Below are positions 34,650 through 46,800 of a stretch of DNA of 64,000 nt, in pieces. The stretch's first letter is position 1. Each line of letters opens with the position of its first letter. The notes under the pieces were generated by a model. That model was not told the origin of the DNA, searched no databases, and worked only from the letters and a program-made list of their open reading frames with translations. The DNA is from Gammaproteobacteria bacterium (GTDB taxonomy: Bacteria; Pseudomonadota; Gammaproteobacteria; Burkholderiales; Rhodocyclaceae), in assembly GCA_018828385.1 (NCBI GenBank), contig JAHJVE010000023.1, positions 124,001 through 188,000 of the forward strand, in the 5' to 3' direction. The translations under genes and the position numbers were made by a program.

Positions 34650-35473
34650 GCGAAATCGCCATTCATTTGCAGCAGGTCTGCTGCATTGCCGAAGGGCGGG
34701 CGCTACTCGATGTCGGCGATCTAAGCATTGGTCACGGCGAGCGCATCGCCATCGTCGGCCACAACGGCGCCGGCAAATCCACCCTGCTCCGCTTGCTGAC
34801 CGGCTTCATGCCGGCTGCGCATGGCCGGGTCGAGGTGCTCGGCCACGACCTGACCGGCAGCCCATCGGCCAAGGAACTGCGCACCCTGCGCCGCGAAGTC
34901 GGGCAAGTCCACCAAGGTCTGCATCTGGTTGGTCGTCTGAGCGCGCTGGAAAACGTGCTGATCGGCAGCCTCGGTCGCGTCACCGGCTGGCGTAGCTGGG
35001 TTCGCCATTTTCCGGTCGACGAGGTCGTCGGGGCCGAAGCCGCCCTGCATGCCGTCGGCCTGCTGGCCCGCGCCACAACACGGGCCGACAAGCTTTCCGG
35101 CGGCGAACGGCAGAAGGTCGCCATCGGCCGCCTGCTCGTCCAGCGGCCCAAACTCATTCTCGCCGACGAGCCGACGGCGGCCCTCGACCCGGCTGCAGCT
35201 GGCGAGGTTTGTCACCTGCTGGCCCAGGCCGCACGCAATGCGACGCTGATCTCTGTCGTTCACAACCCATCCCTGCTGCCTTTGCTGGCCGATCGTGTCA
35301 TCGGCCTGAAAAACGGCCGGATCGCCTTCGATTTGCCGATTGCTACGGTCGACGATCAAAAACTGACCAATTTGTATCGCCCGGACGAGGCCGCGCCCGC
35401 CGCCCCATGGCCAATGACCGCGTCGAATCCATCGAAGCTTGGGCGGCGCCAAATATTTTCAAATCAGGTGTAA
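34646..35473 (+). CDS. PhnC-like ABC transporter ATPase
   Basis: A 275-residue ATPase: Walker [12 protein letters not shown], signature [15 protein letters not shown], Walker [13 protein letters not shown] and switch His in VVHNPSL. The Q-loop reads REVGQVHQG. The stop lies inside the -35 element of the bufferin promoter at 35469, so the two transcription units are packed without a gap. The C-terminus includes a diverged repeat copy. Confidence 0.88.
   Translation: MSEIAIHLQQVCCIAEGRALLDVGDLSIGHGERIAIVGHNGAGKSTLLRLLTGFMPAAHGRVEVLGHDLTGSPSAKELRTLRREVGQVHQGLHLVGRLSALENVLIGSLGRVTGWRSWVRHFPVDEVVGAEAALHAVGLLARATTRADKLSGGERQKVAIGRLLVQRPKLILADEPTAALDPAAAGEVCHLLAQAARNATLISVVHNPSLLPLLADRVIGLKNGRIAFDLPIATVDDQKLTNLYRPDEAAPAAPWPMTASNPSKLGRRQIFSNQV
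35339..35375 (-). repeat. diverged dispersed repeat in the PhnC-like gene
   Basis: ATTGCTACGGTCGACGATCA then AAAACTGACCAATTTGT keeps the TAGCAA flank, a CGGTCGAC core and late A/T tract, with mismatches. Confidence 0.45.
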
Positions 35474-35498
35474 TAAATCGCCCTGTTCTCCGACTAAT
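35469..35498 (+). promoter_or_regulatory. ECF-type promoter 2 (bufferin operon)
   Basis: TGTAAT (35469-35474), 16-nt spacer beginning AAAT and ending CTC, and CGACTAAT (35491-35498). One mismatch in the -35 relative to the other sites. It lies 72 bp before the bufferin precursor ATG and overlaps the stop of the upstream ATPase gene. Confidence 0.78.
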
Positions 35499-35570
35499 GG
35501 TCAGCAGTCGAAATTATTGATCGGCTGTCCGGACAGACCCCTGTCCCCAACCTCACCAGGAGATACCACC

Positions 35571-35870
35571 ATGAACAAGACTCTGACCGCCGCTTCCCTC
35601 GCTCTCGCCTTTGGCGCCGCCATGACCGTTGCCTCTGCCCCGGTTGCTGCTGCCGACATGGCCGACAAGGAAAAATGTTACGGCGTCGCCATGAAGGGCA
35701 AGAACGATTGCAAGGCGGGCGCCGGCACCACCTGCGCCGGCACCTCGAAGATGGATCACCAGGGCAACGCCTGGTCGCTCGTCCCCAAGGGTACTTGCGA
35801 AAAGACGATGTCCAAGACCTCGCCGACCGGTCACGGTCAACTCGCCGAATTCAAGGAAAAGAAGGCCTGA
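35571..35870 (+). CDS. bufA: bufferin precursor peptide (DUF2282)
   Basis: A 99-residue protein with signal peptide [20 protein letters not shown]... and a core holding four Cys in [33 protein letters not shown] and PKGTCEKT, the DUF2282 pattern. Bufferins are exported RiPPs in which Cys residues are modified by a DUF692 enzyme so the peptide can bind copper; the modifying pair follows directly. A good AGGAG site precedes the ATG. Modification sites are inferred from the family. Confidence 0.88.
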   Translation: MNKTLTAASLALAFGAAMTVASAPVAAADMADKEKCYGVAMKGKNDCKAGAGTTCAGTSKMDHQGNAWSLVPKGTCEKTMSKTSPTGHGQLAEFKEKKA

Positions 35871-35899
35871 TTTCTCGGAACTGAAGCGGAGCGCCTGCC

Positions 35900-36799
35900 A
35901 TGACGACTATCCCTTGTTTCGTGTCGCCAACGGCCGGCACTTCCGCCGCCCGTGCCGCCGCTTTGCCGGCACGCGGCGGCCTCGGCCTCAAGCCCGAGCA
36001 CTTTCGCACCATTATTGAAACCCGGCCCGACCTTGGTTTCTTCGAGATTCATGCCGAAAACTACATGGTCGATGGTGGCCCCTTCCATCACTACCTGACG
36101 CAGATTCGCCGCGACTACCCGCTGTCGATCCATGGTGTCGGTCTTTCCATCGGTGGCGAAGGGCGGCTCGACGAAGACCACCTTGATCGCCTGGCCACGC
36201 TGATCGCCCGCTACGAGCCGCAATCCTTTTCCGAACACCTGGCTTGGTCCAGCCACGGCGACATCTTTCTCAACGACCTGCTGCCGGCGCCTTATAACGC
36301 TGCCACGCTGCACCGCGTCTGCGATCACATCGACCGCGTCCAGGAACGTCTGGGCCGGCGCATGCTGCTCGAAAATCCGGCGACCTACGTCGAATTCGCC
36401 GCATCCACAATGGCCGAAACCGATTTCATCGGCGAAGTCGTCAAGCGCACCGGCTGCGGACTACTGCTCGACGTCAATAACGTTTACGTCTCGTGCACCA
36501 ACCACGGCCGCGATCCGCAAGCCTGCATCGAAGCATTGCCGCTGGCGGCAGCGGGACAAATCCACCTCGCCGGCTACGCGCAGGACATCGATGCGGCCGG
36601 CGCCCCGTTGCTCATCGACAGCCATGGGGCACCGATTTCCCGGGCGGTCTGGGATCTTTACCGCTACACGCTGGAACGCACCGGCCCGCTGCCGACGCTG
36701 ATCGAGCGCGACAACGACATTCCGGCCTTGCCGGTGCTGCTCGCCGAAGCACAACAGGCGGAAGAGCTGCTGCAAGCCTGCCTGAGCGAGGCGGCATGA
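35900..36799 (+). CDS. bufB: multinuclear non-haem iron oxidase, DUF692 (bufferin-modifying)
   Basis: A 299-residue TIM-barrel MNIO enzyme. Likely iron ligands are in [66 protein letters not shown] and LIERDNDIP. With its DUF2063 partner it converts precursor Cys to modified heterocycles. The gene stop overlaps bufC (ATGA). Confidence 0.9.
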   Translation: MTTIPCFVSPTAGTSAARAAALPARGGLGLKPEHFRTIIETRPDLGFFEIHAENYMVDGGPFHHYLTQIRRDYPLSIHGVGLSIGGEGRLDEDHLDRLATLIARYEPQSFSEHLAWSSHGDIFLNDLLPAPYNAATLHRVCDHIDRVQERLGRRMLLENPATYVEFAASTMAETDFIGEVVKRTGCGLLLDVNNVYVSCTNHGRDPQACIEALPLAAAGQIHLAGYAQDIDAAGAPLLIDSHGAPISRAVWDLYRYTLERTGPLPTLIERDNDIPALPVLLAEAQQAEELLQACLSEAA

Positions 36800-37545
36800 A
36801 CCAATTCGACTTCGCCAGTGCCCTGCTCGATCCGGATTTGCCCGCCCCGGCCGGGTTGACCGCCTGGAACGGCTCCGACCCGGCGCACCGCTTCCGGATC
36901 TACCGCAACAACGTCATCGTCTCGCTGATCGATGCCCTGGCCGACACCTTCGAGGTGACGCAGCAACTGGTCGGCGAAGACTTTTTCCGGGCCATGGCCA
37001 GGGTGTACGCCTACGGGCATCCGCCACAATCACGCTTGATGGCCTTCTACGGCGCTTCATTCCCCACCTTCATCGCAAGCTTCCCGCCCGCCGCCGCCCT
37101 GCCCTATCTGGCCGACGTGGCGCGGCTCGAATATCTCCGGGTGGTGGCCTACCACGCCGCCGACCTGCCGGGCATCGGCAGCGACGAAGTCGCCGCCGCG
37201 CTGGCGGAGCAAGCCACCTTGCCAACCCTGAAGGTCAGCCTCCACCCCTCGCTGGCCGTTCTAGCCTCGGCCTCCGCCGTGGTTTCGTTGTGGGCCGCCC
37301 ACCAAGGCATTCTGGAATTATCGACGGTGACCACGGACAGCCCGGAAACCGCTCTCGTGCTGCGTCATGGCCTGGATGTGGAGGTCATGCAAATTTCTCC
37401 TGCGGCGGGCGCTTTCATTTCGGCCCTTCAATCCGGAGTCAGCCTGGGCCAGGCCGCCGCAGCGGTTGCCGCCATCGAGGCGGACTTCGATCTGGTCGGC
37501 ACGCTCGGCCTGCTCCTACAAAAATCAGCCATCACGGCGCTATAA
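36796..37545 (+). CDS. bufC: DUF2063 partner protein of the MNIO enzyme
   Basis: A 249-residue protein of the DUF2063 family: N-terminal helical DNA-binding-like domain with [20 protein letters not shown] and [21 protein letters not shown], then a C-terminal alpha/beta part. In bufferin systems this partner binds precursor peptide and supports the DUF692 enzyme. Translationally coupled to bufB. Confidence 0.88.
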   Translation: MNQFDFASALLDPDLPAPAGLTAWNGSDPAHRFRIYRNNVIVSLIDALADTFEVTQQLVGEDFFRAMARVYAYGHPPQSRLMAFYGASFPTFIASFPPAAALPYLADVARLEYLRVVAYHAADLPGIGSDEVAAALAEQATLPTLKVSLHPSLAVLASASAVVSLWAAHQGILELSTVTTDSPETALVLRHGLDVEVMQISPAAGAFISALQSGVSLGQAAAAVAAIEADFDLVGTLGLLLQKSAITAL

Positions 37546-37562
37546 CCCTCAAGGAGACCGTC

Positions 37563-38063
37563 ATGAACTCGTCCGCAGCCCAAATATGCACCGGGGTCAG
37601 CCGCCTCGTCGCGCTTTTCTCGCGTATCCCCGATTCGCTGATCGCCCTGATCGGTCGCTTTTCCATCGCCGCCATCTTCTGGAAATCCGGCCAGACCAAG
37701 ATCGAGGGCTTCGCCGTCGATCTGGTTGCCGGCGAATTCCAGTTCGGCTGGCCACAGCTCTCGGATTCCGCCCTGGAACTGTTCCGCAGCGAATACCGCC
37801 TGCCGCTGCTGCCGCCCGAACTGGCGGCACCGATGGCCGCCTTCGGCGAGCATGTCTTCCCGGTCCTGATCCTGCTCGGCCTGGCCACCCGTTTCTCGGC
37901 GCTGGCACTGCTCGTCATGACGGCGACCATCCAGATCTTCGTCTACCCCGATGCCTACCCGACGCACGGCGTCTGGGCCACCGTGCTGCTCGTGCTGATC
38001 GCCCGGGGGCCGGGGAAGATATCGCTCGACCACTGGCTGGCCAAACGCTACGCCGCCCGCTAG
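37563..38063 (+). CDS. DoxX-family membrane protein
   Basis: A 166-residue protein with four hydrophobic helices; GRFSIAAIFWKSGQTKIEGF and HVFPVLILLGLATRFSALAL are typical of DoxX proteins found as the last gene of DUF2282-DUF692-DUF2063 operons. Role in the bufferin pathway is not established; redox or export support is possible. AAGGAG precedes the ATG. Confidence 0.87.
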   Translation: MNSSAAQICTGVSRLVALFSRIPDSLIALIGRFSIAAIFWKSGQTKIEGFAVDLVAGEFQFGWPQLSDSALELFRSEYRLPLLPPELAAPMAAFGEHVFPVLILLGLATRFSALALLVMTATIQIFVYPDAYPTHGVWATVLLVLIARGPGKISLDHWLAKRYAAR

Positions 38064-38540
38064 TGCCCAGCCCCAGTTCATGACCGGGGCGTGGCGGCCG
38101 TCGCATTGATCCCCCGGGCCAGAGTTTTCCTGTTTTTGATCTGTTTCATACTTCGTCCGACCCCGTCTTCGAAGGACGCCGCTGGAGCGACTCGCCCTAA
38201 ACAAGCGCTTCATGAGAGCGCCGCAGTCGCCACCATTTCCGCCCAGATCAACGCCACTCTCGGCCTGGTTTTCATACCGAAACTGACAGTCCGAACACAT
38301 TTTGCCCTTGACCGTGGCGCCGTTGCTGGAAATACTCTGGCCTGCTTAGCTCAAGACTTCACCGCAAAGCCACCCAGACACCAAGCTGCATCAGGAATCG
38401 GGAGTTTGCCGACTTGCAGACAATCGCCCCCGGGGCGGACCTGACTCGGCTTTCCCTCGATGCCCCATCGGTGGTTCAGCTGCGTTTACCGGACTCAACA
38501 ACAAGGTGCCGCCAACCGGACGGCCATGGGAGGGGACAAA
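38064..38540. other. gene-free stretch between buf operon and NHL gene
   Basis: About 475 bp. Reading frames extend in from both neighbours but lack homology or ribosome-binding sites. A weak repeat-like string (CATTTTGCCCTTGACCGTGG) occurs near 38296. It should hold the NHL gene promoter; none was recognised. Confidence 0.45.
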
Positions 38541-40778
38541 ATGGATCGCATCGTCGATTCGGAAATCGCGCATTTGACGCGTTTTGGCGAGATCGCCCAA
38601 CCCGGCGACGCCGTGCCAGGACTGCTGAGCCCGTCGCTGACGCTGAACTCTCCGGTCGGCATCTGCCTCGACCGCCGCGGCAATGCCTGGGTCTGCGATA
38701 CCGGCAACAACCGGCTGCTGGTCTTCGATGCCGCGCTGACCGAGTTGCGCCACGTGCTCCACGCGCCGGCCGAGGGGCAGAAAGGCGCCGCCGGCCTCGC
38801 CTTCCGCATGCCCTTCCACGTTTGCCCGCATCCCGACGAGGATCGCGTCTTCATCACCGACATGGGCAACAGCCGGGTCGTCGTCATGGATTGCGCCGGC
38901 GCCGTGCCGCGCTTCGCCGGTACCATCGGCGACCAGGCCACGGACGGCTTCGCGCCGCTGCAGGATCCAAACGGCATCACGCTGGTCCGTCAGGCCGACG
39001 GCTCCTGCCACGTTTTCGTCAACGACGAGTTCTTCCACAACGCCAGCGAGCCGATGCGCAACCGCTGCGTGCGCTTCGATGCGCAGGGCAACTATGTTTC
39101 CGAGTTCCGCACGGTTGTCGTCGACGGCAAGCGGCATGACCTCTACTGGCCGCAGGGCCTGGCGTCGGATGCCGAGGGCAACCTCTACGTCGCCAACACC
39201 GGCAGCTACGAGATCCTGCGCGTCGCATCAGGCGCGGCGGTCGATGCCGATTTCACCGTGCACGCGGGCAAGGCGGTGGTCGCCCACCGCTTCGGCCAGC
39301 CGCGCGGCATGGGCATGCTCAACATTATGCGCGACGTCAATGTCATCGGCGACCGCGTCTTTGTTCCCGACCACGTGCAGAACGCGATCTCGGTCTATCA
39401 CACCGACGGCCGGCCGCTGGCCACGGTCAGCGGCATCCGGGCCGGCTGGCACCACGGGCTGGAGCCGATGCGCTCGGCCACCGACCCGCTCTACTACCTC
39501 CTCGAAGATGCCGCGCTGGTCAGCCCCTACGTGATCTGCGACGGTGGCGAGCCGGACGTCTATTTCATCAGCGAGCCATTCACCTCGCGCATTCTCAAGG
39601 TACGTATCGAATTCGACGGCAGCGCGCAGACCAGCGTCGACATGCTCGCCGCCGTCGGCGGCCGGCGCGACGAGCTGGCCCCGGCCAATGGCCAGGGTGC
39701 CCCGGCGGTCGGCCAGTTCAATTGCGTGACCTCAGTGATCAGCCTGCCGCCAACGCAATCCTCGGCGCCCGGGCGTGGCATGGCGACGCCGGAGATCTCG
39801 CCCTGGCTGCGCTGGCCGGCAGCGGCGAGCGCCGCACTGGCTGGCCAGTACGATTTCTGGTGGGGCGGCCTGGCCCGGCAGATGCTGGCCCAGGCCGGCA
39901 CCGGCGAACGCCTTGCGGCGACGCGGATCACGCTCGATGCCGGCAACTGGCGGCTGACCGGTTGCCGCGCCGAGGGCGACGGCTACGTCGCCGCCGGTGT
40001 CCGCGTCGACGGCTGGTTCCTCGCCGGCAACCTGGGCATGGCCACCTTCGCCCCGGACTTTCCGCTGCTCGGGCAAGTGGTGCCGGGCTCGCCGATCCTG
40101 CTCGTCGGCAACTTCAACATGGGCACGATCAGCCTGTACCAGGTCGGGCCGCTCGGCAACCTGATCAACTATGGCGTGCCCTTCGGCCGGCACGGAAGCG
40201 GCCCGGCCTGCATCGCCGGCCCACAGGGCATGGCGGCGCGTGCCGACGGCATGGTGTACATCGCCGACACGCTGAACAACCGCATGTCGCAGTGGCAGAT
40301 CCTGTCCAGCGGCAGCGCCACCTTTGTCCGCAACTTCGTCTGGCCCGGCCACGAACGTGGCGCGGCAGCCTTCACGCCGACCGACGCGGTGCTCGCCGGC
40401 GATGGCCGGCTCTACGTCACCGATCAGTTCAACAACCGCATCTGCGTTTTCGACGGCGACGGCCAGCCGCTGTTCGCCTTCGGCAAGCAGGGCTACTGGG
40501 AAGAAGGCGAGCCCGACGGCGAGCGCTTCATGCTGCCGACCAGCCTGGCCATCGACGGCGACCGGCTGATCGTCAACGACCTGGTCAACCGCGCCCTGAA
40601 GGTATTCAAGCTCGGCAACGGCGCCCCGCGCTTCGCGTCGGGCATTTCGCTGTTCAAGCGGACGACGGAGCAAGGCGGCGTCTGGATGCCGTTCCTGATG
40701 CATGCGCACGACGGGCGCGTATACGTTGCCGATTCGACCTACAACATCGTCCAGGTCTATAGCTGCCAAGCGGGCTGA
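38541..40778 (+). CDS. NHL-repeat beta-propeller protein
   Basis: A 745-residue protein with repeated propeller strands such as SPVGICLDRRGNAWVCDTGN, HVFVNDEFFHNA, YWPQGLASDAEGNLYVANTG, GPQGMAARADGMVYIADTLN and GDGRLYVTDQFNNRICVFDG. No signal peptide is seen, so it may be cytoplasmic or exported by an unusual route. ATG 38541 follows GGAGGGGAC. It lies 31 bp before the giant kinase gene, so it may supply or sense its signal. Confidence 0.8.
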   Translation: MDRIVDSEIAHLTRFGEIAQPGDAVPGLLSPSLTLNSPVGICLDRRGNAWVCDTGNNRLLVFDAALTELRHVLHAPAEGQKGAAGLAFRMPFHVCPHPDEDRVFITDMGNSRVVVMDCAGAVPRFAGTIGDQATDGFAPLQDPNGITLVRQADGSCHVFVNDEFFHNASEPMRNRCVRFDAQGNYVSEFRTVVVDGKRHDLYWPQGLASDAEGNLYVANTGSYEILRVASGAAVDADFTVHAGKAVVAHRFGQPRGMGMLNIMRDVNVIGDRVFVPDHVQNAISVYHTDGRPLATVSGIRAGWHHGLEPMRSATDPLYYLLEDAALVSPYVICDGGEPDVYFISEPFTSRILKVRIEFDGSAQTSVDMLAAVGGRRDELAPANGQGAPAVGQFNCVTSVISLPPTQSSAPGRGMATPEISPWLRWPAAASAALAGQYDFWWGGLARQMLAQAGTGERLAATRITLDAGNWRLTGCRAEGDGYVAAGVRVDGWFLAGNLGMATFAPDFPLLGQVVPGSPILLVGNFNMGTISLYQVGPLGNLINYGVPFGRHGSGPACIAGPQGMAARADGMVYIADTLNNRMSQWQILSSGSATFVRNFVWPGHERGAAAFTPTDAVLAGDGRLYVTDQFNNRICVFDGDGQPLFAFGKQGYWEEGEPDGERFMLPTSLAIDGDRLIVNDLVNRALKVFKLGNGAPRFASGISLFKRTTEQGGVWMPFLMHAHDGRVYVADSTYNIVQVYSCQAG

Positions 40779-40809
40779 CCCTGCCCCGCCCGCCGGAGAA
40801 ACAACACAG

Positions 40810-43800
40810 ATGATTCGCCCCGAAGACTACATCCTGCACGAAACGCTGTACGAGAGCGCATCCACCCGCGTCGTGCGGGCCACGCAACGGGCGGAAAAAC
40901 GCCCGGTCGTGCTCAAGCTGCTCAAGGAAAGCGAGCTGACGCAGGAGCGCCTCGAACGCCACCGGCACGAATACGATCTGCTGAAGAGCCTCGATATCGC
41001 AGGCGTCATCCACGTCTACGACAGTATCCGCCTGCCCGAGGGACATGCGCTGGTCCTCGAGGATTGCGGCGGCGAAGCGCTGAAGGAACGGATCGCCCGC
41101 CAGCGCTATGCGCCCGGCGAATTTCTCGACGTCGCCATCGGCGCCTGCGAGGCGCTGGCCGGGGTGCATCTGGCGAATCTCATCCACAAGGACATCAGCC
41201 CCGGCAACCTGCTCGTGGCGCCGGCCAGCGGCGCCGTCAAGCTGATCGACTTCGGCATCTCGTCACGCTTGCCGCGCCTCAACCCGACGCTACGCAACCC
41301 GGAGTCGCTGGAAGGCACCCTGCCCTATATCGCACCCGAGCAGACCGGGCGGATGAACCGCAGCCTCGACTACCGCGCCGACTTCTATTCGCTCGGCGCC
41401 ACCTTCTTCGAGATGCTCGCCGGGCAGCCGCCGTTTCCGTTGGCGGATGCGGCGGATATCGTCTACTCGCATCTGGCCCGGCGGCCGCCGGACCTCGGCG
41501 AACTGGTACCCGACCTGCCGCCCATGCTCGCCCGCATCGTCGCCCGGCTGCTCGAAAAGAATGCCGAGGATCGCTACCAGAGTGCCTGGGGCATTCGTGC
41601 CGACCTCGAACGCTGCCGCGCCGCCTGGCAGCGCGACGGACACATCGAGCCCTTCGAGCTGGCCGCGGTCGACGTGCCGCACCGCTTCCAGCTGGCCGAA
41701 CGCCTTTATGGCCGCGAAAAAGAGATCGACCTGCTGCTGCAGACCTTCGCCGGTGGTTGCGGCCGGCGGCAAATGGTGCTGGTCGGTGGCTATTCCGGGA
41801 TCGGCAAGAGCACGCTGGTGCGCGAGTTCTGCCGGCCGGTGACGCGCGTCGGCGGCAGCCTGATCGCCGGCAAGTTCGACCAGTTCCAGAAGAACACGCC
41901 GTACAGCGCGCTGGTTTCGGCCTTCGCCGATTTCGTCGAGCAGGCGCTGCTGCAGAGCGAGGTGAACCAGCTTGAACTGCGTCGGCGGATCCTGGCGGCG
42001 GTAGGCGATAATGGCGGCGTCGTCGTCCGCCTCATTCCGGCGTTGGCGCAGCTGATCGGCGAGCAGCCGGCAGTGGCGGATTTGCCGCCGAGCGAGGCGC
42101 TACACCGCTTCAATGTCGTCTTCCAGCGCTTCATCCAGGCCTTGAGTACCGACGAGCAGCCGCTGGTGCTGTTCCTCGACGACTTGCAGTGGGCCGACCT
42201 GGCGACCTTGCGCCTGCTCGAGTCGCTGGCCGGCTGCGCGGAGCTGAAACATGTGCTGCTGATCGGCGCCTATCGCGACAACGAAGTGGCGCCGACGCAT
42301 CCGCTGCCGGCCATGGTGGCGCGCCTGCACGAGCAGCAGGCGCCGTTGGCCGAAATGACGCTGGCGCCGCTCGCCGAGGCCGACGTCGCGGCGCTGATCG
42401 CCGACTCCTTCCATACCGATGCCAAACGCACGCGGCCGCTGGCCGCGCTGGTCTTCCGCAAGACGCTCGGCAATCCCTACTTCGTCGCCCAGTTCCTGCA
42501 ATCGCTGTACCGCGAACAGCTGCTGTCGTTCCGCCTCGGCGAAGGCAGCCGGCGTTCGGGCTGGACCTGGGACATGGCGCGCATCGAGGCCGTCGACATC
42601 ACCGATAACGTCGTCGATCTGCTGGTGGACCGCCTGCGCCAGTTGCCAGAAGCGACACAGGCGGCGTTGCGCCTGGCCGCCTGCATCGGCAACACCTTCT
42701 CGCTGGAAACCTTATGCATCATCCACCCGTCGGCGGGCGAGACGCTGCGCGACGACCTGATGCCGGCACTGCAGGCCGAGCTCCTGCAGAGCATCGGCGA
42801 GCATGTCGCCGGTGACCGCTTCCGCTTCAGCCACGACCGCGTCCAGCAGGCCGCCTACGTGCTCATCGACGAATCCCGGCGCAAGGCGGTGCACCTCGAA
42901 ATCGGCCGCCTGCTACTCGCCAACCTGTCGACGGCCGAACTCGCCGACCGTATTTTCGAGGTCGTCGACCAACTTGATGCCGGCTACGAGCTGATCACCG
43001 AACCCGGCGAGCGCCTGCGCCTGGCCGAACTCAACCTCGCCGCCGCCGAGCGCGCCGCGCGCGCCAACGCCTACCAGGCGGCGCTCGACTATCTCGATAC
43101 GGCGGCGAGCTGTCTGCCGGCCGACGCCTGGGTCGCGCACTATGGGTTGGCCCTCGATCTTTTCCGCCGGCGCGCCGAAGTAGCCTACCTGAACGGAGAT
43201 TACGAACGCTCGATGGCCGATATCGCCACCGTCCGCGAACAGGCGCGCGACGTCCTCGACCAGGCGGCGATCTGCGCCTTGCTGATCAGCGAATACACAG
43301 TCCTCGGCCGCAACGTCGAGGCGGTCGAGACGGCGCGCGGGACCCTAGCCATGCTCGGCATCGAGGTCCCTGGCGCCGACCTGCGCCAGGCGCTGGAAGC
43401 TGAGATCGCGCCGATCAAGGCGACACTCAAGGACCGTTCGATCGCTTCGCTGTACGACCTTCCGGAAATGGAAGACCCGGTGCAGCGGATGGCGATGAAG
43501 GTGCTGATGCCGGTGCATACCGCCGCCTACTTCGCCGGCATGCGCGACCTCTACGGCTGGTATCTGGCGAAAATGACCAACCTGTCGCTGCGCTACGGCC
43601 ACGTGCCGGAATCGTTGAAGGGCTACGCCAGCCTCGGCGGCGTGCTGTGCGGCGATTTCGGCGAGTTCAACGACGGCTACGAGTTCGCCAAGCTGGCCAT
43701 CCGCCTCACCGACCGCTTCCCCGACAACGGCCTGAAGTGCCGCGCCAGCCTGATCATGGTTTCCTTCGTGAACCACTGGGTGCGCCACGTCGGCGATTCC

Positions 43801-46800
43801 GACCTCTACCTGCAGCCCGGTATCGACGCCGGCCTTGAGGCGGGCGAGCACCAGTTCGTCTGCTATCTGCTGATGTGGGGCCGGACGATCAACCAGATGT
43901 ACCGCGGCGTCAGCCTCGAACGGCAACTCAAGCAGATCGACGAGTCGCTGCAGTTCACGAAGAAGGTGCAGAACCACCTCGCTACCGATTCGATCCTCGG
44001 GGCCCGGGCGGTGGTCGCCAATCTGCTCGGGCAGACCGCGCACGCCTCCTCGTTCGACACCGGCGAGCTCGCCGAGGCCGACTTTCTCGCCGGCTGCGTC
44101 GAACACAACAGCCACTCCTCGCTGTGCTTCTACCACACCGTCCGCGCCTGGGCGCTGTACCTGCACGGCGACTACGCGGCAGCGCGTACGAGCATCGAGC
44201 ACGCGGTGCAGAACTACAAGTTCATCGCCTCCTACGTCACCGAGGCTGACCTGCGCTTCCTGCATTCGCTGATCCTGATCGCCCTTGACGACCAGATGCC
44301 GCGCCCGGCAATCATCGCCGAGGTCGACGCCAACCAGGAGATGCTGAAGAACTGGGCACGCTTCTGCCCGGAAAATTTCCGCCACAAGCACGACCTCATC
44401 GAAGCCGAGCGGGCGCGCATCGAGCATCGCGTCGGCGAGGCGGTGGCCGCCTACGACAAAGCCATCGAGCGCGCCGGCAGCGGCGGTTTTGTGCACGATG
44501 AGGCGCTTGCCAACGAACTCGCCGGCCGCTTCTGGCTGGAGCGCGGCAAGACCGAATTCGCCGCCTCGCACCTGCGCCGCGCCTATCGCTGCTACCAGGT
44601 GTGGGGTGCCCGGCGCAAGCAGGAGTTGCTGATCGAGCAGTATGCCGAAGTCTTCCATGCCGGCGCCGCCGATGGCGGCGCGACGCGTAGCGGCCCGCCC
44701 CGGCGCACGGCAACCTCGGTGGCCAGTACGCGCATGTCGGAAACCTTCGATTTCGACGCCATCATCAACGCCGCGCACCTGATCGCCGGCGAACGCAATC
44801 CGGTCGAACTCAAGAAGAAGCTGATGCGCATTGCGCTGGCCAATGCCGGCGCTGATCGCGGTTTCCTGATCCTCGATGAGGACGGCACGTTGGTCGTCGA
44901 AGCCTCGGCCGAAGAAGGCGGCGAGTTCAGCGATCTGCCGTCGCTGCCGCTCGATGCGCAGACGGCGAGCGGCGACAGCTTGCCGATCGCCCGCACGGTG
45001 GTCAGTTATACGGCCCGGCTCGGCAAGCCGGTGGTGCTGGCCGATGCCGCTGGCGACGACCAGTTCGGTCGCGATCCGGACGTCCTGGCGCACCGCATGC
45101 GTTCGCTGATGTGTTTGCCACTGATCCACGGCGGCAAGCTTTCCGGCCTGCTCTACCTGGAAAACCGGTTGGCCAGCGGCGCCTTCTTGCCGGCCCACGT
45201 ACGCGTGCTCGAAATCCTCTCCTCACAGATGGCTATCGCCATCGAGAACGCGCGTATCCACAGCCATCTGGACCAGCTGGTGCAGACGCGCACCGCCGAG
45301 CTGGAGTCGGCCAACGACAAACTGCACCGCGAGATCGCCGAGCGTATCGAGATCGCCGCCGCGCTCAAGGAAGCGCGCGAGGAAGCTGTGGCGGCGACGC
45401 AGGCCAAAAGTGATTTCCTGGCCCGCATGAGTCACGAGATCCGGACCCCGATGAATGCCGTCATCGGCCTCGCCGAACTGATCCTGCGCACCGACCTGAC
45501 GCCCAAGCAGCGCGACTATGTGAAGAAGCTCGGCAGCTCGGCCAACGTGCTGCTGGTGATCATCAACGACATCCTCGACTTCTCGAAGATCGAAGCCGGC
45601 CACATGACCGTCGAGTCGCTGCCCTTCGATCTGCGCGAGGTGCTCGACAACCTGTCCAACGTCGTCGTCGGCCAGGCCGAGGAGAAGGGTCTGGAGGTGC
45701 TGTTCGAATGCCAGGCCGGCGTCCCCGACCAACTGCTCGGCGACCCGCTGCGTCTCGGTCAGGTGCTGATCAACCTGGCCGGCAATGCGGTCAAGTTCAC
45801 CGAGCGCGGCGAAGTCGTGGTTGGCATTCGTCGTCTGACCGGCGAGGAAAACGCCACCGGCCTGCGCTTTTCGGTGCGCGATACCGGCATCGGCATGAGC
45901 CCGGAACAACTGGACAGCCTGTTCCAGCCCTTCCATCAGGCCGACGGGTCGATCACCCGGCGCTTCGGCGGCACCGGTCTCGGCCTGGCCATTTCACGCC
46001 AGCTGGTTGAATTGATGGGCGGTCAGTTGCATGTAGACAGCGTCGCCGGCCAAGGCGCCACGTTCTGGTTCGACCTGCCCTGCCTGTCGGACGACGTGCC
46101 GCAGGCGGCCGCGCCAGCGTCCTTGGCGGCGCCCGATGCGCTGGGTAACCGACGGGTCCTGGTAGTCGACGACAATGCGACCTCGCGCGTCATCCTTGAC
46201 AGCATGCTGACCCGGCGCGGCTTCGCCGTCGACACCGCCGATTCGGGCGAGGTGGCGCTGACGATGATCGAGGCGCACAACACCAAGGACGGCGAACCCT
46301 ACGACCTGGTCCTGATGGACTGGCGAATGCCGGGATTGGATGGGATCGAGACGACGCGCCGCATCCGCCACGACCTCAAGCTGTCAGCGATGCCGGCGGT
46401 GCTGATGGTGACGGCGTTCGGCCGCGAGGAGGTGATACAGGAGGCGGAGCGCGCCGGCCTCGACGGATTCCTCGTCAAGCCGGTCAGCGAGACCCTGCTC
46501 TACGAAACGATCCTCGGCCTGTTCGGCCAGCAGATGCCGACCACCACCGGCAGCGGCCACGTCGGCGGCAGCGATCAGGATGCCCGTTTGGCGGAGATCC
46601 GCGGCGCGCGCGTGCTGCTGGTCGAAGACAACCCGATCAACCAGCAGGTCGCCTGCGAGTTGCTGCAGCAGTTCGGCATGCGCGTCGATGTCGCGGTCAA
46701 CGGCGCCACCGGCGTCGCCAAGGCCTGCAGCGGCAAGTACGAACTGGTGCTGATGGATGTCCAGATGCCGGATATGGACGGTTTTGAGGCGACTCGCCGG

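Noticed and set aside
43345-45198. 617-codon minus-strand open frame inside the giant kinase gene
   Set aside because: Antisense shadow caused by strong third-position GC bias; no homology visible.
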